Assembly: GCA_015143295.1 (NCBI GenBank) | Contig: CM026567.1 | Span: 15,332,416-15,396,415 of the forward strand | DNA length: 64,000 bases | Direction of reading: 5' to 3' | Source: Tetracentron sinense | Taxonomy: Eukaryota > Streptophyta > Magnoliopsida > Trochodendrales > Trochodendraceae | Part shown: positions 45,942-58,015 of the stretch, in pieces | Layout of the letters: each line of letters opens with the position of its first letter | Numbering within the stretch: the first letter of the stretch is position 1 | Made by a program: the position numbers and the translations under genes | The notes under the pieces: generated by a model | The model's input: the letters and a program-made list of their open reading frames with translations, nothing else | Databases searched by the model: none | What the model was told of the DNA's origin: nothing

Positions 45942-47758
45942 TGTTAGCCTCAGGGTTACAACCATAAGTACCCCTAATAATTTTGATAATAACATAATAA
46001 TATAATGAAATATTTGGTACTAATAAACTCGTTTAAGTGCGTGAACATTTCAGATTACATAAAGTTGATAGCACTCCAATCATGAAAAACAAAGGATGGA
46101 AATTACCCATGAGGAAGTTCAACTCAATACAAGATGAAGATTCAAGAAGAGACCTTAGTCTAAGTCAAGACCATTGAAGACAAAATGCAAAATCACAAGA
46201 CCCAAGTCAAGCCAAGATCATCTCTCATTATTCTAAATGTATTCACTAGTTATTCTGAAAATGTATAAGGACTTATGTAAAAAGTCCTCAAAAGAAAGGT
46301 GAAGTGAATAAGCTCAAGAATCATAGATTGACCATAGGAGCCTAAGATACCTTTTGAAAATCGTCCTAAAAGCTCTAATTCATCATAAAATTAGGATAAG
46401 AGTATAGCCAATTAACCTAGGAAATCAATCACATCTCTTCGGTCTGATCCTAGAATGAATTCAGAGTATTCACTCTGAATTCATCGACGAATTCTTTGGG
46501 AAGATCAAATTCGGCGACGAAGTCATGACAGAATGTTCTTAATTCAGTTATGCCTCCTGATTTCAGCGATGAAATCTTTGGTTGGGTTAAGATTCGGCGA
46601 CGAAGTCATTTTAGGATTTTTTGAAATCCAATTCTGTCTTTTGAATTCGACGACGAACTCAAGTGGGAACTCCACTTCGTCGACGAAATCATGTCTGAAA
46701 CAGAAAAAAAATTTAACGGCTAGTTTGCAACGGACCTAAAAGCATTTAATGCTTCCCCAACGGCACTATTGGATCAAATGCTATAAAAGGAGTTCATTTA
46801 TAAACTACAAACAACACTTGATCACAGCAATAACTCCTATTAATCACTTATTCACTGCTATTGATTTTCACTCACTTTCACACTTAGAAAATCCCCAAAA
46901 AGTTTCTCTTGAGCTCATTCACTTCACCTTTCTTTTGAGGACTTTTTACATAAGTCCTTATACATTTTCAGAATAACAAGTGAATACATTTAGAATAATG
47001 AGAGATGATCTTGGCTTGACTTTGGTCTTGTGATTTTTCATTTTGTCTTCAATGGTCTTGACTTGGATTAAGGTCTCTTCTTGAATCTTCATCTTGTATT
47101 GAGTTGAACTTCCTCATGGGTAATTTCCATCCTTTGTTTTTCATGATTGGAGTGCTATCAACTTTATGTAATATGAAATGTTCACGAACTTAAGTAAAAA
47201 GTCCTCAAAAGAAAGGTGAAGTGAATGAGCGAAACTTTCTTTGAGAGACTTTATTAGAGTTTGTATTTCACTCGTATCCAGCTCATTCAAGGAACTTTCA
47301 ATTCGGATCTTCAATCCATAACTTATTTATTGAGATTAGTCAAGAATCCAGGATTCTTGCACTAAAAAGCTGTTGCTTCAGCAATATCAAGAGAGGGTTG
47401 CACTCTTGAAAGGTTTCAGCTCGGCCTAAAGGAGAGCTTGAAAGGTGATATCTCGACCTATAAAGAGCGATTGTAAGGGTTTGAACTCCACCTGTGAAGG
47501 AGCCTGTACGATTAAGGAATCGTGGTGAATCCTCTAGCTGGAAGCTGAGGCGGGGAGTAGGCTGGTTTGCTGAACCTCGAGAACAAATCTTGAGTTTGCA
47601 CTCTTCTTGTCTCTTCTCTTTCTTTTAATATTCCATTGTTTTATCTTGCTGCATGTTATAATCTATTCCGCTCTTTGAACTTGTAGTTCATACTCTTATT
47701 TTTTTAATCTGCCTTAGACCCTATTCACCCCCCCTTTAGGGTCATTTCCTGGCCAACA
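45942..47758 (+). mobile_element. Solo LTR F (copia, SIRE-like), inserted in copia RT
   Basis: TGTTAGCC start, GGCCAACA end, perfect GGTAC duplications (45937-45941 and 47759-47763). TATAAAAGG at about 46782 on plus. The CTATTCACCCCCCC segment near the end and the GGTTTGCTGAACC segment (about 47560) resemble SIRE/Maximus-type LTR ends, from memory. Contains a 288-bp inverted repeat (46032-46320 and 46906-47193) and repeated CGACGAA-type words at 46480-46700. No coding part. Confidence 0.88.
46032..47193. repeat. Long inverted repeat inside solo LTR F
   Basis: Arms 46032-46320 and 46906-47193 are reverse complements with few differences, spacer about 585 bp. The TATA box lies in the spacer, so one arm is in U3 and the other in R/U5. 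Transcribed together the arms could form a long duplex. Confidence 0.88.
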
Positions 47759-48475
47759 GGTACCAATGGTAACGTGGAGACCTATAAAGCAAGACTTGTT
47801 GCAAAAGGTTATACTCAAATTCAAGGAGTTGATTATGAGGATACCTTTTCTCTAGTAGCTATGCTCAAATCCATCAGGATATTGCTAGCTATAGCTGCAC
47901 ACCATGACTATGAGATATGGCAAATGGATGTCAAAACTACTTTCCTTAATGGAATGTTAGATGAAGACATCTATATGAAGCAATCAGAGGGCTGATTTGC
48001 TCCTAACCAGGAGAACATGGTATGCAAGCTCAACAAGTCGATCTATGGTTTGAAACAAGCTTCAAGAAGCTAGAACCAAAGATTTGATCTTTTGATCAAA
48101 GAATTTGGATTCCAAAGGAATTTGGAAGAATCTTGTATTTACAAGAAGAACAATGGGAGAGCAGTAGTATACGTAATTCTATATGTAGATGACATCCTAC
48201 TCATTGGGAATGATATAGGGATGTTGTCATTAGTCAAGATATGGCTTTCTCTGCATTTCTCAATGAAAGAATTGGGAGAGGCATTCTATATTCTCGGAAT
48301 AAAGATTCTGAGAGATAGAAAATGCCGAATGTTGAGATTGAGCCAAACATCCTACATAGACAAGATATTGTCTAGATACAGCATGAGTGATTGTAAGACA
48401 ACACTCATTCCTTTTAAACATAGTGTCACTTTGTCTAAAACGATGGCCCCTACATCAGCTGATGAGATCGAGTAG
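47759..48475 (+). pseudogene. Copia RT, C-terminal part
   Basis: YKARLVAKGYTQIQGVDYED, WQMDVKTTFLNG (motif A Asp), stop, LNKSIYGLKQASR, then VYVILYVDDILLIGND (motif C YVDD intact), LGEAFYILGIKI. Stops at 47993 and 48072. Continues the reading interrupted at 45941. Confidence 0.9.
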
Positions 48476-49162
48476 ATGAAGAGGTGCCCTTATGCTTCGA
48501 CAGTTGGGAGCCTCATATATGCCATGTTATGTACTAGACCGGATATCTGTCATGCAGTGGGAGTTGTTAGTCGGTTCCAAAGCAATCCAGGTATCAATCA
48601 CTGGACAGCTGTGAAGCACATCATGAAGTACCTGAAAAGGACTAGGGATTATGTGCTTACTTTTCAATCAAAAGATTTAGTTGGATTGGGTTATACTGAT
48701 TTCGATTTCCAATCTGATCCGGACAATAGAGCTTCCTTATCAGGGTACGTGTTCACACTAGGTGGTGCTGCTGTCAGTTGGCGCAGCATAAAACAGAAGA
48801 GTATTGCTGACTCCACCACAGAAGCAAAATATATTACAACTTCAGAAGCAGCAAAAGAAGCAGTCTGGTTCAGAAGGTTTTTGCAAGAGCTAGGAACTGT
48901 TCCTTCAGCACTTAAACCTATCACTCTCTTCTGTGATAGTAATGGTGCAGTAGCCCACAACAAAGAACCTAGGAATCACAAAAAGATGAAACATGTGGAA
49001 AGGAAGTATCATCTCATTCATGAGATCATTGATAGGCAAGCTATTGTTGTTACAAAGATTAGGTCTCAACTTAATGTTGCTGACCCGATGACCAAAGCTT
49101 TATCAAATAAAGTTTTTGTAACACACTTAGATAGTATGAGATTGAAATCTATGGCACGGTGA
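48476..49162 (+). pseudogene. Copia RNase H
   Basis: Open frame: YASTVGSLIYAMLCTRPDIC, HWTAVKHIMKYLKRT, SGYVFTLGGAAVSWRSIKQK, STTEAKYITTSEAAKEAVWF (Glu), LFCDSNGAVAHNKEP (Asp), and KIRSQLNVADPMTKAL at the end. The first catalytic Asp (YTDFDFQ) is present. Nearly intact; only the stop at 48473 separates it from RT. It removes element RNA during reverse transcription. Confidence 0.9.
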
Positions 49163-49183
49163 CTTTTAGGGCAAGTGGGAGAT
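49163..49183 (+). other. Copia polypurine tract
   Basis: AGGGCAAGTGGGAGAT immediately before the TGTTAGAC start of the 3' LTR, the usual plus-strand primer form of plant copia elements. Confidence 0.85.
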
Positions 49184-51415
49184 TGTTAGACATGATGCCC
49201 AGAAAAGTCATTTAGATTGTTAGACTCTTATTAATTTGATTAATAAAGACTTCTTCTTAATCTATTGTGTATTCATTATCAGTAATTGACCATGATCATA
49301 AGATGATCTATACGATATGAGATATCGATAAAGGTCCTTAGGATATATTGTAGGAAAGTTATGTGATTAGATTATCACAAGCAGATATAACTTTCCGGTT
49401 TCTTATACCATATATTGTCACAGCTATGAGTGAAGCTGGGCACTTCACTTATATGGCTGCCAGAATGCTAAGATGTTCTCAATAGTTGAGATGTAGTTCT
49501 ATCTCGAACTATTGTAGTGGAGACTACACATCAGCATATGGGTGTTTAAATGTACACTGACTAGTTGCATTTAATGAGAGACCTCTTGCATAAACATACT
49601 ATCAGATAGTTGGTCTCTCATTCACATTGAACAGTTTCGATGATCCTTAGATCTAATGTGTTCATCTATGACTGAGCAGTGATCTGACTGTTTTGATTCC
49701 ACCAATGTATTTTCTAACTTAGGGAATACAAAACAGTGATAGTTGGATAGTCAAAAAGTTGTTTGAGTTATGATGAATTTCAAACAAGAGATCCGTGCTC
49801 ATTTATTTGAGAGATTATCCATGTTCTGGGTAAGACAGTTGATTAAGTTCAAATCCTGCGCAGGTGATTTTGAAATCAAAATAAGTTTTGAAATATACTT
49901 TTATTAAAAGATATTATACTTATTAAAGGATTTTCTCAAAATGTTTTTCATGAGAAATTGTTTCTCATGGCTTAATCATAAATCTTGGAAACCCGCATGA
50001 TGTGCAATGAGCAATGGGTTAGATAGTATGTCAATATCGAAGACCCATTATGGATAATGTATTTGGCAGGATAAATCGAATTTAAAAATTCATGTGGCGG
50101 GATCCGTATTGGTTAAATGTTCATACATTGGGATTCAATTGCAACATGGATATCTCAAGTCACTAGCAATTCCAATGTAATTCCTGTCAACGGGATAACA
50201 TTGGGTAAGCCAGGGTAAGAATGTCCCAGAGCAATCTGTGGAGATGCTCACATAAGAAATACAAACTCAATAATTGATTAAATGTTAATCAAACTATTTA
50301 AGTGATTAAAAGTTAATCATTAATTAAATAGATTAAAAGTTAATCTATGGTTTAAATTAATTGTTAATTTAAATCTAGGGATTATTTTAATAATTATTTA
50401 ATTAACCTAATTAAAGGGGAAATGGGTTTGACCCATATCCATAAACCCATTATTATGGATGTTTAATATGGGCCAAAGCTCATAGGTTTAAACCCTAGGG
50501 TGGGGCGCCCACTTTAGAAATCCTAATTGGATTGAGATTTGGTTACTTGAATAATTATTGAGTAATAACTCTATTAATTAAGGAATTAAAATCCAATGGT
50601 TGGATTGCAATTAGGATTAAGATGACATGGAGTTGGATTGCAACAAGCAGTGTTAAACTCCTTAAAGTCCACGCCCCCTTGATGCTCACGCCCCCCCCGG
50701 TTTTTTAGGTTTCCTAGTTGGACTAGGATTCCTCCCTTTGTTGGTTGTTGACTTATCCCTATTAATTAAGGAATCCTCATTTAATAAGGACTCTTTAATT
50801 AGTAGGATTACTATAACTAAAGTAGTTATAGTTAAACTAGGATTTTATTTAAATTAATAATAAGAGTTATTATTAATAAATAACTTCTTAAAGGATAAGT
50901 TATACTTGGAGTAGGATATGGATTAGATCCATTCTATAAATACCCCAAGACCAAAACGTGGGGAGATAAAAATTAATCACAAATCTCCAGAATTTTTTCT
51001 CTCTCCCTCTCCTCTCTCTCCAAACCGTGGGCACCTAGGGAGTCTCCCTAGGATTTTCGTGAGCTACAAGGGTGGTCCAAGTTGGGTTTTGCTTTTCTAG
51101 GGTTTTGAACCTTAGTATTTTTAGTGATAGAAGGTCTACACCATTGATCCATCTTCTTATTCTTGCTGCAATAATTCCAAAGGAGATTCTAAAGCTTCAT
51201 GGGGATAGCGAAGAACAAGGATCAAGCTTCTAGTATTTTTTCGGAGAAATCTCTACAAAGAGTTCTGACGATTTGAGTGGATTAAGCTTCACCGATGAAC
51301 ATCATTTACCGAGATGATATGACTAAAACTCTTAGATAGTTTTTGATGCTTTCTATGGTGTTAAGATCTAGGGGATCCTGTTTTCCACATAAATTTTTAT
51401 CTGGATCTCACTTCA
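49184..51415 (+). mobile_element. Copia 3' LTR
   Basis: 2232 bp, TATAAA at 50935, CT-rich tract at 50998-51020. It preserves the empty site of solo LTR E. Confidence 0.92.
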
Positions 51416-53419
51416 CTGAATTTGTTCCTCAGTCAGCTCGATGATGGGAGATGGGCTTCTCTGGGCACGTTTACCTTTCCTTAGCGGAGCTGGTCTAGTC
51501 CTGGGATGCTTATGGGTATCGGCAGCTATCTTTTGTCTTTTGGTAGGTGCTTTGTCTCTTGACGGTTATTTTCTTTTTCTAGCACCAGGTGCTTGAGTAA
51601 GAGCAGGTCCACCAGCCTTTGCGGTAGTCGCGGCAATCCTTGGTAAATGTTCCTTCATAACCACGACCGGAATATCACAGCCACCGTACTTCAAATAGGC
51701 GGAGGTGCAATTTAACCACCATGTGGAAAATCTTAGTGAAGGTCGGCCTTCCTGCGCCTGAGAGGGAATAAAGAATCTTGATTGAGTATCGAGCGCATCA
51801 AGTGATTCCACTCTTGTTTGATCTAATGAAAATCAGTCAAAGTGCGATCAATAGCCTCCAAAGCCGGAGGTTTCGCTTGGTCATATCCGAATTGTCAGCC
51901 AAATCTGCTCGGGTAGTAAGGCTCCATGAAGCATTTCTTGCCGAGACGCCATAAAAGCTTAGCTGGACGAAGACTCATCATCATCAAGAAGTCTCTATCG
52001 GAGTAGCCCAGGCACAAGTCATCTACCAGATAATTATTCCCAGCCAGATCAGAAGCTCCTTTAAAAGGATGAGCTCTGTAAAGACTAGGAGCGGCGAATA
52101 TGTGCTTGATTGTCTCCCAGGAGCGGTACTTGGCTGGTGTCTGACTAGCTATGTAGACCAAGTATGGTAGATCCCTCTTGACTTCGGTAGTTATCCACCT
52201 TGGGTAAGAAGAAGGAAAATATTGACCAATCCAGCCGAACAGGTACTGGAAGGGGGCTTGAGCTAGTTGATGACCCAGATATTTGCTCTGGGCGATAACT
52301 CCCATTTCTTTATATAATGACGCTATCATCAGGATAAGTAAGCAATGTTTTATGCCAGTCGCCATTCTTCCAGCCACCACAAATGTTTCGGGGCGGATTA
52401 CTTCTCCCCTGTGGAAGGTAAGACAAAACTGCACAACCAGCAAGACAAGAAGGTAGCCAAATAACCTTCTCTGCTGACCCCATCAGTGGTCTTGATCTCA
52501 GAATTTATGATTTCTTCATTTGAGGGAGTGATGTAAGTCAATTTGGAATATTTATATGGCTCTCCCTTGAAAAAATATTCAAGCCATTGTCTTAAAGTAA
52601 CCCTGCTCACTTTACGTGCCTTCGCACCTTTTCTCGGCACTGCTTCTTCAGCTTCTTCTTCAACAACGGGAGCCTTGTCCTTATCAATAGGAGGTGACGA
52701 TTTATCCACATTTTTTTTCAAAAGGGCATTATAAACCCTGTACAGTTCTCTGGTGCAAGCGGGAACGTTCTCTGCATAAAAGGCACCACTGACCGGTAGC
52801 CATGAAATGCAGTTCATCGCATGAATAAAAGTCCGATCTCCCCCCAGGCCATGTGAAATGTATTGGTCTCGGAACACCAATGGTTGAGAAGGTTACGAAA
52901 TAGAAAAGGATCTCGCTTATATTCGTATCTAGCGAGTGCGACTGCTCCCCGGATGCTAAGAACTGTCAACTCATCACGAAAACGTACATATACGTCGTGG
53001 ACCCATGACGACCATAAAATTCTGCCATCGACGGTGGAGCAACTCTTGCTGACCATGGAGATATCCCAAGCAACGTCATCAGTCTGGGTTATCAAGATGG
53101 GGAAAACTTCCTTCAATACCCTTTTCGGGTCTTCGCCTGGCGGGTCTATTGCAATGCGGGAAGGTGTCAGATAACTGCCATTAAGGATCGATCTGTTACT
53201 GATCAAACCTTTATCAGCATTATAAATGTAGATAGGTATTCTCCTAGGAAGTACCAACTCTCTGGGATCTGTAATTGGAAGAGGCTCAAGGTCCTCTACC
53301 CCGAACTCTTCCATGATCTCCAGTTGGCGATTCAGACTCGCCCTATTCTTGTCATCTTTATCAGTGTCCATAAAACGAAGGTTCTCAGTCCTGTGAAAGT
53401 ATCTCAGTTCTCTGGCCAT
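51416..53419 (-). pseudogene. Tat-1 antisense gene, plant mobile domain (PMD) N-terminal part
   Basis: The likely start on the minus strand is MARELRYFHRTENLRFMDTD at 53419. It runs through SWVHDVYVRFRDEL, NTFHMAWGEIGLL, then (frame change near 52850) QYISHGLGGDRTFIH, a linker with a Glu/Lys-rich patch, RQWLEYFFKGEP, and (another frame change near 52420) VVQFCLTFHRGEVIRPETFV and HQLAQAPFQYLFGWI. The TFH-x-x-WGE block and the later helices match the transposon-borne plant mobile (aminotransferase-like) domain, function unknown. It lies opposite to pol, as extra antisense ORFs do in several Tat elements. Further acidic and basic segments continue to 51421, then the copia insertion, then 37250. 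Confidence 0.7.
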
Positions 53420-53449
53420 TCTACAAAAGAAAGAAGAAAAGGCATGCAA

Positions 53450-54788
53450 AATGATTTAGTTCCAGAAGGTTAAACCAAATTATGAATTTCAAATTAAATG
53501 GTCAAAATGGGCCTTTAGATGGGGGTATACACCTGCCTTGATAATTTGAAATGATTAATAATTGATTATAAGATTAATCAATTCTAGACTTAGGTTTGAA
53601 ACCCGAGTCTGTGAAATTCGGATGTCTTGCTTCAAGCATGCATCTAAAGATAAAATTGCTTAAAAGAAGCAATCACCTTAAGGTTTTTCACTAAGGCAAA
53701 TGTCTATGAGTATTTATCATGGAAAATGTCTAAGGACAAATGCTAAGGATAAGATCCGTGGACAAGTCCACGGATAAAGTCTCCTGATTCAGGGACTAAG
53801 GTCCTGTGAATAGCCCGTCCGTGGGAAATATCCACGGATACTCAACATTCTAAGGACAAAAGTCCATGAAAGTGAATTGAATTCGTGGATAAGTCCACAG
53901 ATGGACAGTTCCTAATTCAGAGATTCTATGTGCTGGAAACAGCCTATCTGTGGGCAAGTCCGCGGATAAGCAATTTTAGCTCTGGGATTATAAGCCCTTT
54001 GGATATCTCATCCATGGAAAATATCCACGGATACTCAAAATATTCATGGACAAAGTCTATGAATATTAAAAGCATCCGTGGACAAAATCCACGGACAATT
54101 TTAGGCTCATGGATAAAAGACCCGTGGGCAGTTGGTCCGTGGAAAATATCCACGGATACTCAAAATATCCACGGACGAAAGTCCATGAAAATCAAGAGCA
54201 TACATGGACAAAACCCGCGGATCAATTTTGAGCTCATGGACAAAATTCCTGTGGGCAAGCTGTCCGTGGCCATAGACCACGGGCAGTGAGTCACCGGTCT
54301 GGTTTCCCAAGATCGGAGAACTCAAAGATTCCGGCAATTGAACCGGAATTCCTACCGAAGATTGCAGAAAGCCAAACGGGCATCCCAAGCTCTCCCTGGC
54401 CTAGGAAAGCCCAAGAAATGCAAAAAAAAATGCATTTCAAAGGATCCCAAGACCAAAAAGATCCATGGAATGCCCAAATGGGCGTCCAATCCTCTGAAAT
54501 GGGTTTTGAAAACCTCATTCCCATTTCAGTTTAAAAAAAACATAAAAAAAAAAGCAAGGAAGAACACTGGTTCTTCCCCCATTAACCTTAGTCAGGGTGA
54601 AAGTCTCACCTCAAGATAAGAGGGAAAAGGAAGAAAGAAAAAAAGGAATTTCTAAGCTCAGAAATTTATGGGTTCTGAGATTTGAGGAAGACAAAATATC
54701 TTCCCCAAGCCTAAGGCACCATTATAAAGGTTGTCTTTTGGATAATCCTGACAATCCATTTCAAAATGGACAGTCCAGATGGTAGGGA
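53450..54788 (+). other. Tat-1 3' non-coding region before the LTR
   Basis: Contains the hairpin array 53750-54290 and a purine-rich stretch at 54613-54650 (GAGGGAAAAGGAAGAAAG). Either that stretch or GGTAGGGA directly before 54789 may be the polypurine tract. No gene. 54300-54600 shows a few Gly/Lys-rich open stretches of no recognisable origin. Confidence 0.55.
53750..54290 (+). repeat. TCCGTGGA/TCCACGGA hairpin array
   Basis: About ten inverted repeats. Examples: ATCCGTGGA, CAAG, TCCACGGAT (53757-53778); GTCCGTGGA with a loop and TCCACGGA (54130-54155); CTGTGGGC with GTCCGCGGA near 53948. Loops are mostly 4-7 nt (CAAG, AAATA, CAAAA). It uses the same core as the arrays in the leader and the LTR. 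Confidence 0.85.
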
Positions 54789-57007
54789 TGTCCCCGCCAT
54801 TTTAGCCTTAATGGCAGAGGTGACCTCATCATGAGGGCGCCTCAATCAAGGAACTCATCGTGGGTTTCCCACTAACACCGTAAGTGGAGGGAAGTTACGC
54901 CACTCCACTGTCACTGCCAGGTGTCAGGATCCAGATGGATGGATCATTTCCAACCATCCAGATCTTGAGGGGCATTTGTGGGCAATGAATCTCACCGTCC
55001 ATTGCCCAGGTGTATGTGCAATGGTACACACCTAATCACAGTCCCTCGAAGAAATGGTTAGATTCACGTGTGCCTGTGGCACGCGTGGTACCTTTAGCTG
55101 TCACCATTAAATGCTGATGGCTGGCATCATGCCACCCAGCTAAGCAAGGTGGGGTTTGATCCGTGAGGATAAACCTCACGGATCCACCCTAAGTGACAAC
55201 TTCCAAAGGGGCTATCACGTACCTTATCTATGAGGGTTAAAACCCCACGGATTCAATCGTAAGTGTTGGCCTTCATGAGGCTGACACGTGTTCATCCGTG
55301 AGGACAAAACCTCACAGATCCAACTTTGAGTGTTGGCCTTCATGAGGCTGACACGTGTTCAACTTTGAGTGTTGGCCTTCAATAGGCTGACATGTGTTCA
55401 TCCATGAGGAGCAAAACCTCATGGATCCAACTTTGAGTGCCAGTTTTCGAGAGGCCGACACGTGTTCATCCATAAGGATAAAACCCCACGGATTCGACCC
55501 TGAGCGTCAACCTCTGAAAGGTTGACACGTATCAATTCGTGAGGATAAACCCCCACGTATCATATGGAGTGCCACCTCTAAGAGGCTGACACGCGTCCTA
55601 TCCATGAGGGTAAAACCCCCACGGATTATATGGAGTGCCAGTCTCTAAGAGATTAACATGTGTCCTATCCATGAGTATAAATCATCACAATAAAATGTCA
55701 TGTCCTGGATCAAACCCAGACCACAGGCAAGACCTCTGGTCCATGGGTGAGACCTATGGTCTCATCCTGTGGTCCATGGGCGAGACCCATGGTCTCACCC
55801 TCTGGTCCGTGGGTAAAACCTATGGTCTTACCCTCTGGTCCATGGGCAAAACCCATGGTCTTACCCTCTGGTCTGTGGGCGAGACCTATGGTCTCACCCT
55901 GTGGTTCATGGATAAGACTTATGGTCTCACCCTGTGGTTCGTGGGCAAGACCTATGGTCTTACCCTGTGGTCCATGGGTAAGACTCATGGTCTTACCCTC
56001 TGGTCTATGGGTGAGACTTATGGTCTCACCCTGTGGTCCGTGGGCAAGACCTATGGTCTCACCCTCTGGTCCGTGGGTAAGACTCATGGTCTTAGCTTCT
56101 GGTCCATGGGCAAGACCTATGGTCTCACCCTTTAAATCTGTGGACTGACCTAGGTTAGTCTGTCCCAGCTGACAGTCAATATCTGACTATCATGTGGTAG
56201 AGAATCCTTGATAAGAAGGATTCTCTGTCAAGCTGTGGGGGGATCCCAAGATAAGGATCCCCTCTTTTAAAATCCCATGGGATGCCACACGTTACCCCAT
56301 AATTATGATAGGATTAGGACTATATCCTATATCCTAAGAAATGATGAGATTAAACATCGTCCTTTTCGAAAGGTACTAGGATTCTCCCTAAAAGAGGAAA
56401 CCTGGTACAAGAGTCCTTAAAAGAAGATGATTCTCTTGAGTTTGAGGACTCTCCTAGATAAGGGAGACGCGTGAGCTGGCATCCTTTAAGAGGAGAGCCC
56501 ATCTTGAATTTCCTAAAATAAGGGAGTCAAAGAGAAAGACCAAAAGAGGACTCTCTCAAACCTATAAATGGAGTGTTTCTCACAAGAAATACATGTGAAG
56601 AAGATACACGAAGAAATACAGAAAAAAGGAAGAACAAGAAAACTCTCTCCTCCCCTTCAAGCAGTAGCAAGTAAAAAGTAAGCAAGTGAAGAAGAAGACT
56701 CTCTCGACATGGAGAATATGAGGTGAGCCCTTAAACATGGCTACCATTCTTTTTCTTTTCTTGAAAAGACCTCAATGAGGCACTTGTAACGCCTACATGG
56801 GAATTGGTCAACCCCATTGAATAAATACATATACTTTATTCAATTTGTTCTTTCTTTTTTATTATTCTTCTTAATTAGAGGTTCTTTCCCAATATAGGGA
56901 AGGTAATTTAAGAGTCTGAGTTTACTCAGATTGGAAGGATAGTCCCACAAACAATAAACTCCATACAACAATGGAGGAAATTTGATAAGACGAATTTTGC
57001 GCTTACA
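54789..57007 (+). mobile_element. Tat-1 3' LTR
   Basis: 55183-57007 matches the 5' LTR. The proposed start is TGTCCCCGCC at 54789, and the end is GCGCTTACA at 57007. It contains the two-hairpin array (55150-55690), 33-bp array (55735-56135), TATA at 56563 and the GTGTTTCT inverted repeat. The left boundary is inferred because the 5' LTR lacks this part. Confidence 0.7.
55735..56135 (+). repeat. 33-bp hairpin minisatellite in Tat-1 3' LTR
   Basis: About twelve units of the same type as at 14165. All four GAGACY units pair with GGTCTC; AAAACC or AAGACY units mostly pair with GGTCTT (five of eight). Unit order differs from the 5' LTR array, so the arrays have turned over since insertion. Confidence 0.88.
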
Positions 57008-57284
57008 GTGGGTGCACCATAGCACTCCACAAAATTCCACCAAACTCTTAGAGCATCCTTAAATCAATAAGGAAGGCCCTGGAGTAGTCCTGGATCAAAG
57101 CCTAGAGGAGAAAATCTCTATTTTGGAAAATTCTTGGAATGGTGATAAATATAGTTCCGCCATTCTGGATATCTCCTAGAACAGTGGCTCGTGCACCATT
57201 GCTATGTGGCCCTGGTCCATTCCAAGGTATGGTTTTTGTCTCTCAGGCCTCCTTGAGCCTTCACTGAGCATTTCAAGTGCTGTG

Positions 57285-58015
57285 GACCTCTTTAACCAGG
57301 GTTAAAATGCACTAAACCACAAAAAGTCTAGAATGTCGATAATCAGTTTACCGACATTCTGGGCATTTCTGTTCAGAGTAAAAATGGCTCCTACGGGCCC
57401 AATCTAGACCAAGCCTAGGGTTTCGACCAGGCCCAAGACCCTTGCCAAAGTCCCCAGAACACCGTCTTTGTCCCTGGGCCCCCTGAGCATCTCCTATTGG
57501 CCTTCCCCTTTGCAACAAAACCATTTCCAGAGAAAACTGGAAATGGCAGTGCACAGTCCACCATCATTCCAATTTTGTGAAGAATTGGAATTGGCGGTGA
57601 ACAGTTCACCGCCAATTCCAGTTTCTATAAATTGGGCTTTGTACTTGGTCCAGACCAGGTAGGAGGCCAGTCAAGGCCCTGCCATTTATGTTGTGGCCAC
57701 CCCTGACCTACCCAGACCTTTAACCAGGGTTAAACTCAAATAGACCTACCAAACCTTGGGAAAAATCCTAAAAAATTTGTAAAATATAGAAATGGCCAAA
57801 ACCGAACCTTGGAGCATTCCTAACCATGGTAAAATATCTTAACCATGGTTAACTCATTACTTAACCATGGTTAAGCTCATTTTGACCTTGGAAAAATCCA
57901 GTAAAATCCCTGAAATTTCCAAATAATACAAATGGACCAAAATATGATATTGGACCCCTCTTAACCTTGGTTAGCACCCCTAACCACAATTAACTCACCT
58001 TTTAACTCCGGTTAA
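57285..58015 (+). repeat. Scattered TTAACC/GGTTAA palindromes
   Basis: At least seven palindromes in 730 bp: TTAACCAGGGTTAA (about 57292 and 57719), TTAACCATGGTTAA (57840, 57862), TTAACCTTGGTTA (57960) and weaker ones. The spacing is irregular. Confidence 0.85.

Larger units (their letters stand above)
37251..51415 (+). mobile_element. Ty1/copia LTR retrotransposon in the antisense gene of Tat-1
   Basis: Two LTRs (37251-41755 including an insert; 49184-51415), TGTTAGAC start, CTTCA end, perfect CTGAA duplication (37246-37250, 51416-51420). PBS complementary to initiator tRNA-Met, gag, protease, integrase, RT, RNase H in copia order, and a GGGCAAGTGGGAG polypurine tract. Nested inside: solo LTR E in the 5' LTR and solo LTR F in RT. 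Coding regions have stops. The lineage within Ty1/copia is not resolved. Confidence 0.92.
10962..57007 (+). mobile_element. Tat-1: giant Tat/Ogre-lineage Ty3/gypsy element with nested insertions
   Basis: Two LTR copies (10962-15431, interrupted; about 54789-57007) flank gag, protease, RT, RNase H, a second aRNase H and integrase in plus orientation. A plant-mobile-domain gene on the opposite strand lies between pol and the 3' LTR. An extra aRNase H after RNase H, lack of a chromodomain and an additional antisense ORF are known traits of the Tat lineage. Inserts inside it: solo LTRs B, C (duplicated) and D, LINE B, and a copia element with its own inserts. Coding parts need many frames; the element is dead. 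The left end is truncated. Confidence 0.8.

Noticed and set aside
51416-53419. Host plant-mobile-domain gene of MAIN/MAIL type
   Set aside because: It lies between pol and the 3' LTR of Tat-1, continues on the other side of the copia insertion, and is frameshifted; it fits a retroelement passenger better than a host gene.
57348-57662. Overlapping open frames on both strands in the Tat-2 LTR
   Set aside because: No recognisable domain, short, in non-coding LTR sequence with repeats.
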